Shown piece by piece: positions 46,548-56,960 of a stretch of 64,000 nucleotides of DNA. The notes below the pieces were generated by a model. That model worked only from the letters and a program-made list of their open reading frames with translations. It made no database searches and was not told the DNA's origin. Source of the DNA: Lycocorax pyrrhopterus obiensis (lineage: Eukaryota; Chordata; Aves; Passeriformes; Paradisaeidae); assembly GCA_014706295.1 (NCBI GenBank), contig JACSVZ010000001.1, forward strand, positions 37,682,318 through 37,746,317, in the 5' to 3' direction. The position numbers were made by a program, and so were the translations under genes. Position 1 is the first letter of the stretch. The number at the start of each line of letters is the position of its first letter.

Positions 46548-49500
46548 TTTCCACAGGTAAATGGCATAAGGTTCCACTTCACCCTTGGGTCCAGTGCCAG
46601 ATGCAAATCTATGCAGTTTCTATCCTCAGACATTCTTCTACCAAGAGCTGGCTGCAGAAAATCAGTGGCATAAAGTGCATGGAAAACATGTAGCTCCAGA
46701 TTATAACAAAACACTTCACCCTGGAAAAAATTTTTATTTGGGAAACTGTCAGTTCTGCCATTAGTGTAATTTGTAACAGCTGACATAGAGATACTCTGCA
46801 CTGGACCTTGTTCAAACAATTTAAAATCACTTCTCCTGCTTTAAACAAATAAACCCATGACATAATACAGTCAAAGGTTTTATGCTCTTGTTCATTACAG
46901 CAGATCTTTATAATCCACTGTAGATGAGTTTGCATTGCCTTTAGAAATAACTTTCTGCCAATGTGGGTATTTTAAAAATAGCAGTGACATATAAAAGCGT
47001 CATGAATTAAAAATAAAGAAAGCAAGGTTTCCATCTCATCAGGTATGCATGGGACACTGGAACCGATGAACAACACTGTTGAGAATGAAAATAATTTTGA
47101 ACTAGCTAACATGCAGTTCTGCTGAAACATAACTCACAATTTGACAGGTAAGGGCTAGATCATGTTTTATTATTGTCTTCCCATCTTACCTATCTAGACA
47201 GCACTCTAAAGAGCAGTTTTCAGAGTGCATGGAAGAAAGTCTTTCCTGTGAATAAGTTTAAATCTGAGAAAAGCAGTCTTAAAGGGCTGCAACCAAATCT
47301 GCTTAAAGCAGGTGGAAGATATGTCTGCTGACAATACTGCTGTTTCTCTTCAGGCAAGGTGAGTGTCAGGAAAAAAACCAAAGCAAACAACAAAAAACAA
47401 CAACAACAACAACAACAACAAAGCTTAATAAAATGCAGCAAAGGTACTGTTTTCTGAAGTTTGTGGGTTAACACATATGCAGCCACCAACATAAAAATAA
47501 AAGGGTAAAGGATGTTATTAGTACAGTCTTGAAAACAAACATTTTCCCCTCACTATTCCAACATAAGATTTCTTTCAGAGATTCATATCAGCTTTATTCC
47601 ACTCTAAATTTATTCACAGTTCGCACTTTTTATCATTTTTCTAGGAAAAGTCTTAATTTTCCCACTACATTAATCTATTATGTATAACTTTTATAGAACT
47701 AGATCCTTTATCAGCTTTAATTTCTCCAAATAAGTAAAAATTTTCTATGTCTCGTGTTATTCACATACCTCTTTATTACGCCTTTTTGATTTCTCATCAT
47801 TATAAAGGAAGTTCCAGCAAGGTCTTGAACAAAAACGTCTCTCTCACAGGGGCTTCAATTGAAATTTCCTTGAGTTAGGATTGCTTTCTCCTTTATCATA
47901 ACACAGAGTCACTCTGTGACCGCATAATATAGCTAGGACTTTTCTCCTCATCTGTCATTTCCAGTGGCTTTCAGCTTACAGAGAAAAATTGTATTACTCC
48001 ATATATGATCTTGTACTTCAACCCAATAAATTTTGTCCTATTTATATTACTAGTGGACTGCACACTTCAGACTGAGTCAAAAAGGTCAGCCATTTCTTCC
48101 ATCTGCAAATTATCCACAAATACATAAGGCAAAAACCTATCTATCAGTTGCCTTCACAGTCAGAATCCAGGTTCTGTTGTAAAAGACACTACATCATTGC
48201 ACGGGTCCCTTCCTGGAGGTATAATGTTCAAGAAACTGTTGCAATGAATATGTATGACAGTACATGGCAAGATTGCTTGCAAATAATTATTGCAAATGCT
48301 TCTGTGAACAGTCACTATAAAGAATGTTTTTTGTGCTGTGGTTAACCAAAATTTCATAATATTTTCAGCTCCTAAGTAAAATAATTTTCTCTCTGAAATA
48401 AAAATTTGAAGAGTACAAAAAGTTTGAATTTTTCAAAGTTTCTTTGAGCTACCCCCAGCTCAGCATCTGCTTAATAAATTCATACTTCTGATTCCAAACA
48501 TACATGAAGACAGGATGGAAAAGATCATCCAAAAAGCACTACAGTCTGAGTTTACAAATTTAAGGGAATAATGGTTGTTTAATGAAAATTTTATCTCAAG
48601 AGAAATTCGTTCTTTTCTGTCAGAATATTACTGGAAGGAGAATGTGAAATTAGGTGGTACATTACTGGCTGAGAAAAAAAGGAAGAAAATAAAGGCTGTG
48701 TTTTTGTGATAGAATACCCTTTATGTGACAGATGTAAAGATACCAAAGCAATAGCAATACAAATTCCTTGCTGTTTTATCAAAGCCAAATCACAGCCTCA
48801 CTGTGTTTTTGTTTCACTAAAAATCCATAACCCTTTATTGGTAAAAAATTCCTTAATGAAAGGAAATCAGGATGATGGAAGAGACAACAAAGTACAGTCA
48901 TTGAACTCTAACATGTATGTAATATGCAATGTTTTGAGGAAGGAAGGTGGGCTAATAGACTATAGAATCTTCCAGCTATTCCAGACTCTTCAATAAAAGT
49001 AAGAAATACTATTATTGGGTTCCTTTCTGGCAGTCAAAACGAGCAGAAAAACATACCTACATGAAATACTTTCAACTCCATTCCAGGTATGTGGAATTAA
49101 GGACAGAAATGTAGTGAGAGAAACCTGTATAACCTTTAATTGTGAAGAGTCAGCATGATTTGTAGAAAAAGGCCTTGGAAACACATGAATCTGGTATTGG
49201 ATCAAAACATCAGCCCAGCAATAAAGTGCCAGGCACAAAGACATTAAGTTCTGCTCATTTAGATTCACTGAATTTGACTTGTCAGAGCAGGTAGCCCACT
49301 CTCAAAACCACATTGTTAGATCCATTTTACTAGCATGGAAACTTCTTTGGTTTTCTCCTTTACCCTGAAATTGGGCAGAAATGTGCTGAGCATTGCTTGC
49401 CATGTCTCTGGTCCTCTCCAAAAGGATTTGTTTCTAGGACTCCTACCAGAAATCTACAGCACATTTATTAAGTGGGAAATAGAAATCCATTGAAGTGCTT

Positions 49501-51479
49501 TCTGAGAGAGCAAAAGCAATGAGCCATTGCAATATCTAATTCACCTAATACTGAGAGTAACTGCACAGGAAGAGTGAACATAAGTTGATGGTATGTTATA
49601 TGAGCTCATCGTTGTCAAGGAACCCATTTAGGGAGCTAAACTTGAGACACAATTGGATTACTGAAATTTCTTGTATAACATCGGGGTCAATAAAATAATG
49701 ACAAATGTATTACACATTCAGAAACAAATTGAATTCTGTCAATTTTCTGTACTCTTTTTATTTGTCCAATATGTACTATCTTCTAGTAATAGAAAAGGAT
49801 TTATCTACTTTCAAAGCATTCTTGAGTCAGGAATGTCCAAAACAATTTTGATATAGCAGGTTTAGATCCTGAAACTTGAAACAGTGGTGACCTTATAAAA
49901 AGCAGTGCAGTAAAGTTTACTTAAATAAAATTAATTTAAAGGAAATCTATTCTAGACATGTTCACATATATTTTAAAATTAATACAATAAATACCCATTT
50001 TTTGAAATAGATATAGCCAGCAACAACTTGGTGTAAAAAGCAGGCTTGTGTAAGAACTGTTCCATCATCTAATGAGGAAACCAAGATTTCTCCTTTGCAG
50101 CAACAACTCCTCTTGATCCATACAAACATATGTTCCACCTGGCAAGGTAGCATGAATTTAGAAGTCTTCAAAAATATATTTGGATCTATTTATACAATGT
50201 ACCAGCACATATAGAGCAAGTCAATGTAAATGTATTGATTTCTTCCTGTAATCAAACATATCCTTTAAAACCAGTATCCTGAATATAAAGGTGGTATGCA
50301 CCTCTCAGCATTTCTTTGCAAAACTGATCCCTCCAATATTTTCCATGGAAAAGTTATTTTCATCGTGGTAGACATATTTTCAATAGTCTTTCTCAAACCA
50401 GTCTCAATATCTGATTCATAAGATCAGAGGAAAGAGAGAGACACAGGGTTTGAAATATACTCGTAGTAGCAGCAACAATAGAAAACTAAATACACTGAGT
50501 AGATTAAACACATCAGTATTTAGGACTGGGAATTCACTTAGCAGTGAATGCTGTGGTTTACAGCATATAGGAGAGAAAGCTCAGGTTTAACAAGTTCTGA
50601 TTTGAGTCCTCCCCTACTCATGCAGTTAGTTCTTGACCTAAGAAGACCTGAATCTAGAACATTATTAGGTCGGTTTTAACTTGGTTCGTTATGCAGCAAT
50701 CACGCCATGCTCTCCTCAGGGCCTGGAATATGCTTAGATGTCTACTAAAGGTAGTAGACAGAGGGTTTTTGAAAAGGATACGTTCTAATAGACTGGCTAG
50801 GAGCAGAGGTGACAAAGAGGTAAAGGTTATGTTGGGTTTTTTCTTTCTGAGATAAGGTTGAGGCAATGCTATGACTGGACTTAATGAGTTTGTACAAGTG
50901 TATGGGCTTAGGCTAAGAATATCAGGAAAGAAGCCTGATTTTCTAAGCCTAGGACAAAGCATGTTTAAATGCTTTATAGCTTAGTTAAGCTGTTTTTGTC
51001 TCTTGTCAGCTCAGTATGCTAACCTTTCAATGTCTCCAACTATTAACTTGTTGAATTAGGAGAGATACCAGCGCACTATACTCCATAAATTATCTGAAGG
51101 AGTGCTCAAAGAAAACCAGATCCAAAAAAAGATCAGTCCTTTCAATCATGACAAGGAGCTGAATGTTACATGGCAAGCATAACTATCTGTATAAGTGTAC
51201 CTCCAGTTATTAAAAATTTTAAATGAAAAATGTTCTGGTTGGTACACTAGCTGACAAGATTAGTAAATGGATGAAACTGACATTCATATGGCAACAGAGA
51301 CAATACCTGATTTGAAATGATAAGGATTCCATAAGGAGAGCATATTCAAAATTACATAAGACATCTAGGGGAAAAGAAATTGTGCTTTCTTTAAACACCG
51401 TGTTGAACTTGTCATACAGTCTCAAATATGCCTACCTGAATGTATGTGGAAGCTACTCTGACCTTAGGTTATCCGTCTC
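46548..51479. other. Gene-free unique DNA
   Basis: No gene or transposon recognised. Overlapping minus-strand frames 46529-46819 and 46609-46935, and frames at 47220-47492, 48706-48996, 48990-49268 and 50654-50962, show no known domain. The 47220-47492 frame owes its run of cysteines to the CAA microsatellite read backwards. The plus and minus frames near 48148-48357 are mirror shadows. Confidence 0.62.
47398..47422 (+). repeat. (CAA)n microsatellite, 8 units
   Basis: Eight perfect CAA units, preceded by an A-rich imperfect stretch from about 47370. It is a likely length-variable trinucleotide repeat. No coding context is seen. Confidence 0.93.
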
Positions 51480-51745
51480 AGTGCAAAGAATGCATGTAAG
51501 TGCTCCAAACGCTTCCTCCTTTTTATGTTATCTTTAATGCCGTGCATCAAAATATGCACACAGTAACTTCCAAAGAATTTCATTGTAAAGCCTTGCAACA
51601 ATTAACAGCAGGTCCTTGCTTTAACGAGTCATCAGCAGTGAGATATTGCCTGCTCTGAGAAGCAACACAATGACCTGAAAGCTTCAGTCCTGAAAGCATC
51701 TTGGCTGTAACACCTCAACCTACATAAACTATTTTTTACACACCT
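51480..51745. promoter_or_regulatory. Candidate conserved non-coding element
   Basis: A balanced-composition block with retained CpGs (AACGCT near 51509, GCCGTG near 51540, AACGAG near 51623) and dense short motifs: CAATTAAC near 51598, GTCATCAGC near 51629 and CAATGACCTGAAAG near 51668. There are no open frames and no repeat similarity. As for the other such blocks, function is only inferred from texture. Confidence 0.22.
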
Positions 51746-53448
51746 GGTTTGTTGATGCATTCCACCATCCCACTCATTTTTTATGAGATTGCTGCTTTGA
51801 AGATGTTAAGGAAATAGACTTAATTTTGACAGTTATTTCCTGGGATTTGGGGAGTATGATTGTAAATCTCTTGCAAAAGACATTCTCATTATTTGAATAA
51901 ATCATAATCTGAAGTTACTTTTCTCTTATCACTTTTCTTTTGACTTATGAATTCTCTTTTTCATTTCCTCTGAGCTCTTTCACTAATTGACAGGTGGTCC
52001 TGATGTGGTTCACTACAGCAACCTCTCTCAAGTTACTGGATGACTCTCCAGATGTTTAATTTCATCATTTTGATATGCTTCAGTGATTTTCTAGGCTACT
52101 TCTATCTAGCACTGGTACACTAATCTCTCTCTTCTGTTCTTTTCTCCCATTAGAATAAGTAGCTTGGTGGTGGTGGTTGTTGTTGTTGCTGTTGTCTCAC
52201 AATTAAATTAATTCCCCTGGCATCAACTTCATGATTTTAAAGAATCCATCAAAAAGTTAGTCATGGAAAGCCCTCAAACCTCATCCCATTTCCATCTGCA
52301 ACATGAACGTCTTTGTGACATTGCATACAATTATGATGTTTGATAGTACAAAAGCAGCAATACATTGTGATTCCCACTGTGATTCAAGTTCTTTTTTTAA
52401 TAGACATGCAGAAAAAATGCCTGGGATTTATGAACGTTATAATTGTTTCAAAATTTTGGATGGAAAATGCATTTCATTTATTATCCCTGGGCACTGTAAA
52501 TCTTTCTTCTGTTTGATATGTATGACACCTGTAATGACAAAATGTTCAGATCTGTACCATTTTGTCAAGTGAACATTTTACAGGCTTTGGATAAAGAACG
52601 TAATAATTGCTCTGCAACACCTGAAGACTCCTGTAAATTGTCTTATGCTCCCAGCTTTCCAGTATTACATTTTTCATGCCATAGATCTGTGAATAAACCA
52701 CAGCTTTTAGGATGACACTTTAATACATTGCTGTGTACTTGACAGTCCTGAGTTAAACTGATTTACTTCTAGTTCTAAATATGTTGGCTACCCTACCTAG
52801 GCAAATATCTGCATTCAGCTAAAATTTAAACCTACAAATGTTCATGATGTAATCTATTTTATTTACCACTTTTAAAAAATTTAATCCTTGTTCTTCAACT
52901 TCATCCACTGTTAAAACTTAAATTCATGTGCAGAAATTATTTGTAAAATTCCACAGTTATTTAGAATTTGGGTGCATATACAAAAAGTTTCAAGGGACCC
53001 CTTTTTTAAAGCATTTCCAAAACTAAAAAGCCTGCCTATGACAAATTTCCTCACAAGATTTACAGACATGTTTACCTTTGAATTGTTTAGATAAGGTTTG
53101 TGCTAACTTTTGAACTGAGCATTCTGGGAGTCACCAGTTATGGCTCTTTTCCATCTCAAGGAATACTTACTCAGGAACAAACATCCATTTTAAATTAAAA
53201 ACTGCCTTAATTACCAAGAGAAAAGAGCTTTCAAAAACAGAAAAGAATTTTCTTTTTCTGCTAGGTATACTTCGGTTACTCTGAGAACAAAATGCAAGAC
53301 TATGTACTTAAGAACTAGATCAATGTTTTTCAAGTTGTATACTATGCCAGGATCACAGAAGTCCATGACTCCCTGTTCCAGTTTCCTCATTGGTTTAGAG
53401 CCCATACCCATGTAACTGTGCTTTCTGTCACTGTCATATGTCAAATGT
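51746..53448. other. Gene-free DNA
   Basis: No gene recognised. It contains a GGT/TTG compound microsatellite (52166-52194). Frames at 52303-52572 and 52518-52715 (plus) overlap and have no known domain. Confidence 0.65.
52166..52194 (+). repeat. Compound (GGT)n(TTG)n microsatellite
   Basis: About four GGT units run into four TTG units and an interrupted GCTGTTG end. It is a simple trinucleotide repeat without coding context. Confidence 0.88.
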
Positions 53449-54040
53449 CATGGAATCACAGACTCATGGAGTGGTTTGTATCTGAAGGGACCTTAAAAAG
53501 CATCTAGTTGAACTCCCCTTCCCCAGGTAGGGACACCTCCCACTAGAACAAGTTGCTCAGAGCTCCATCTAATCTGGCCTTGAACATTTCCAGGGATGGG
53601 ACATCCACAATTCTATGGGCAACCTGTTCCAGTGTTTCACCATACTCTGTGTAAAGAATTTCCTCCTAAAATGTAATCCAAATCTACTCCCTATTAATTC
53701 AAAACCATTACCCCTTCTCCTGTCACTACAGGCCCTGATGATATGTCACTCTCCATGCTTTTTACAAGCTCCTCTTAGGTGCTGGGAGACTGCTCTAAGG
53801 TTTCCCCAGAGACTTCTCTTCTCCAGATTGAACAACCCCAGTTCTCTCAGTCTGTCTTTGTAAGAGAGGTACTTAAGCCCTCGGATCATCTTTTTGTCCA
53901 TCCTCTGGACCTGCTTCACCAGCTCCATGTCTTTCTTGTGCTAAGGACCCCAGAGCTGGATGTAGTAGTCCAGGTAGGGTCTCATGAGAGCAGAGTAGAG
54001 GGGGACAATCAACACCCTTGTCCTGCTGGTTGTGTTATGT
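53449..54040 (-). mobile_element. CR1 LINE fragment, about 0.6 kb, minus strand
   Basis: The left end reads ATGGAATCACAGACTCATGG, the reverse complement of a degenerate CR1 tail. The body then follows the CR1 3' UTR and the end of ORF2 on the minus strand. Recognisable plus-strand landmarks are GTTGCTCAGAGCTCCATCTA, CCTTGAACATTTCCAGGGAT, GGGCAACCTGTTCCAGTG, CCAGTTCTCTCAG and CCCCAGAGCTGGATG. The minus-strand frame 53746-53928 is the end of the reverse-transcriptase ORF, reading DRLRELGLFNLEKRSLWGNL (family form ERLRELGLFNLE). Similarity ends near 54040, perhaps a little beyond. It is 5'-truncated and inactive, and it is one of the better-preserved copies in the window. Confidence 0.95.
53746..53928 (-). 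pseudogene. C-terminal remnant of CR1 ORF2
   Basis: A 61-codon stretch left from the C-terminal end of the CR1 polymerase protein. It retains RLRELGLFNLEKRSLWGNL near its middle (residues about 28-46), a conserved segment after the polymerase domain. No catalytic residue lies in this part. It ends at a stop inside the degenerate 3' region and has no function as a gene. Confidence 0.85.
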
Positions 54041-55883
54041 ATTCAACCGTCTATCCCAGTATATATTTCAGTACAGTGGTTCAGGTTAATAGCAAGTATG
54101 GGCAAACGAAAAACCTCCTGCCAAATAAAAAAATTAAATTTTGAAAAAAATTATTCAGATTCAATCATGAAGTGAATATTTGACATTACAGAAAATCTTA
54201 CATCTTATTTTGTTTTAAACATGGCCTGCTTTTTTTTTTTTTTTCTTGATATCAAGGGACATATAAATTTGGGGGGAAATAAAAAGAGGAAGGTTCTAGT
54301 TGTAGTGTTTCCCTGCCTTGAAAGTGTGAAGTTTCACAAAGTAAATGAAGCTCAGCAAAAATAGGTACATGCCAAAAGTGTGGGATCAAGAGTAGATATT
54401 TGGGAACACCTGCAGTAAAAAATTTTGTATATATTCCAGGGTGCAAAGTGGCCGAGTTTGTGTATCTAACTAAAATGAGAAGCTGTTTGTGACTGGAATT
54501 AAAGCTAATACTTAATGGTGGACTTATTTAAGAGTAAGATAATTTTCAGATGAAAAAGGCAAAAATGTAAAGCTTCTTTTTTTTTTAATTTAATCAGTCA
54601 AAAATAGTCCTTCGTCATAACAGTAGTGAGAGAAAACGAAGTGCGAAGTCACACTACAGTGTGAACTTTATCACGTATTATTCTGTGAAAAGTAACATTT
54701 GGTTTCTTAAAGAAAAAATAAATTTAAACAAAACAAGAAAAATAGGAGTCATCACATTCTGATTTTATTCCTGAACTGCAAATTCGCAAATGTCCTTGGT
54801 GAATTTTGGTGTTATAATGAAATCTTAGCATATCACTTGAATATACCTCCATGAGATGATAGCTGAAACAGACATTCAAAAATACTGAGGATCTTTTAAG
54901 TCAGGGAAGAAAAATTTGAAATTTCCAGTATGAATGTAAAGTACCTGTTATGATACTCAGTATTTATATTCAAATGTAAAAAACATTTCTATGGACTTCC
55001 CATGGTTAAAATTATGTCCATTCAAAGCACACTGGCCTAAAAAACCCAAGTAGAACATGTAAAGGAAAATTTATATAACCTACAAAATTTATATAACTGT
55101 TTTACCTGTAATAACTTATACATACATCATGGCTGCATGCATCTTAAGACAGAGACTGCCAGAACATTAAGTATTTCACTTATTGTACTTTCATGTGATT
55201 TTATCATTTGGGAAGTTTTGCCTTTTTTCATTTCTGGCATCTGAGTGAGCACACACCAACAGAGAGTTTCATTCTAAGCTGCATCTTTATTTAATAGGAG
55301 CTTAAAAACCATAGAATTTAAAGTTCTGTAGTCTGCCTCATGACAGTTTCATTAAATGGCAGCTGTTTTTCCTATAAAGGTCAAGCCCTGGAAACAAAAG
55401 ATGCAAACGCAAGAAAATAAAAACAAGTGGGCTTGTAGACAGCTTTTAAGTTAAAAGCAAAGAAAAGCACGTTTCATTCTTTCTAAATCAAGGGATAGAC
55501 ATGCCAAAAAATGTTTTACAGATTAATATATGCCACAAAAATTAATTCACAAGGGTGGAAATTCAGAAAATGTAGACCTTCTTGTCTTAGTTTTGGTATC
55601 CACTGTGCAGAATGTTTACAGTGGAGCAGTACATCTGTGCACCTGTTATTTTCAATGAGAGTTCAATTCACGTGGCCAACAAATGTTAAGATACAGATTA
55701 TCCCAAGAAAGACTTTCAGAGGAAAGGCTAAGCAAAAAAAGAAGCAAATTAGTTGGAATAGGGATAACAGACAACAGTTTGTAGCAAAACAATGCTGCAT
55801 TGAAGAACATGGACGTGTTTAACCTTCGTGAAGAAATATGTCACTTAATAATATGTTAATATATGAACTAAGCGAATGGCATG
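54041..55883. other. Gene-free AT-rich DNA
   Basis: No gene or recognisable transposon. A T15 run lies at 54230-54244. The 103-codon plus frame at 55511-55822 is lysine- and cysteine-rich and matches nothing I know. Confidence 0.65.
54230..54244 (+). repeat. Poly(T) homopolymer, 15 bases
   Basis: A run of 15 T with no adjacent minus-strand retroposon body, so it is not called a retroposon tail. It is probably a mononucleotide microsatellite. Confidence 0.85.
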
Positions 55884-56128
55884 AAGCTGTGTCAGAGGAA
55901 GTTTAGACTGGATATTAGGAAAAGGTTTTTCACTCAGAGGGTGGTTGGGCACTGGAACAGGCTCCCCAGGGAAGTGGTCACAGCACCAGCCTGACAGAGT
56001 TCAAGAAGCATTTGGACAATCCTCTCAGATGCATGGTGTAATTCTTGTGGCTGTCTTGTGCAGGGGCAGGAGTTGGACTTGATGACCCTTGCGGGTCCCT
56101 TCTAACTCAGGATGTTCTATGGTTCTAA
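55884..56128 (+). mobile_element. CR1 LINE fragment of a different subfamily, plus strand
   Basis: It starts within GAAGCTGTGTCAGAGGAAG, passes through GGATATTAGGAAAAGG, GGCACTGGAACAGGC, TCCCCAGGGAAGTGGTCACA, GAGTTCAAGAAGCATTTGGA and GGAGTTGGACTTGATGACCC, and ends in GGATGTTCTATGGTTCTAAG. This 3' region (AGTTCAAGAAGC and TTGTGGCTGTC blocks) differs from that of the copies at 4307, 34996 and 53449, so it belongs to another CR1 subfamily. It carries only the last part of ORF2 and the 3' UTR. Its blocks are well preserved, suggesting a younger insertion than the 41908 scrap. Confidence 0.94.
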
Positions 56129-56744
56129 GTTTTATTGGGTTTCATATTCCTCTGAGAAATAATTTCTCACATAGGCAAAACCTATTTAATAAATTCATTA
56201 ATTTGCCCTCTACGTCCAAACACTCTCTTCTTTCAACTGGCAACACTTAAGCAGCACAAGGTATCAAAAATGGCTAAAACTAGTTAATTGAAGATTCCTC
56301 AGTCAGACCAAATCTGAAATCTGGCATCTCATGCGTTATCTATGCCCATTAATTTTGGCATAGGACGTGAGAGGACTCCTCATTTGGCAAGAGAACAGAC
56401 TGCACTATAATAACTAACAGCATGAATGTTACAATCCCATGTGTGTCTGAAGCTGCTTTTAAATTTCTGTAAATTAAGTAGCCCTGATTCCCTTAGACTA
56501 AGAAAGAGTAAATGTCAAAGACAACCAGGGGGCCAGCTAACTCTGGAACAGCACATCATTCTTTTCTGTTCTGTGCCTGCCTAAGTGCAGGATACCTGGA
56601 CTGTTGTATTTTTGATTGATAATATCATATACTAACACAGATTCACCTCATTATACTTGCAATCCATCTTGTTCATGAGGTTCTTTAATAAACTGTAGCC
56701 TCTTGGTAAGATAGCCATAATCAATGTGCATAAACCAATTTTTT
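56129..56744. other. Gene-free unique DNA
   Basis: I see no gene, repeat or clear motif in this stretch. Confidence 0.65.
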
Positions 56745-56960
56745 TATTAGTTATAATTATACAAGGTCATTTTAATTGGTGCAGCTGGATTGATAGATAG
56801 CTCTGTAATTGTTTTCAAAGACACAGACAGCTATAATACAATTAAGTGACAAAGGATTGATCCTTGCTACACCAAATCAATTGAAACTGATGGCATGCAG
56901 AAAGTCACAGAAAAGCTCAATAGACTTCAGGATTAGGCCTAAACTAAAATCAGCTCACTG
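56745..56960. promoter_or_regulatory. Strongest candidate enhancer-like non-coding block
   Basis: Within about 90 bases lie TTAATTG (56772-56778), an E-box CAGCTG (56782-56787), TGATAGATAG (MEIS/TALE-like, 56791-56800), TAATTG (56806-56811), TTCAAAG (TCF/LEF-like, 56814-56820) and CAATTAAGTGACAAAGG (56839-56855), which joins an NK-homeodomain-like AAGTG word to a SOX-like ACAAAGG. No open frame, CpG island or repeat is present. Clusters of this kind are typical of vertebrate developmental enhancers, but each motif is short and the call is inference until conservation is checked. Confidence 0.3.

Noticed and set aside
47220..47492. Cysteine-run protein frame on the minus strand
   Set aside because: The cysteine run is the CAA microsatellite read in reverse (TTG/TGT frame).
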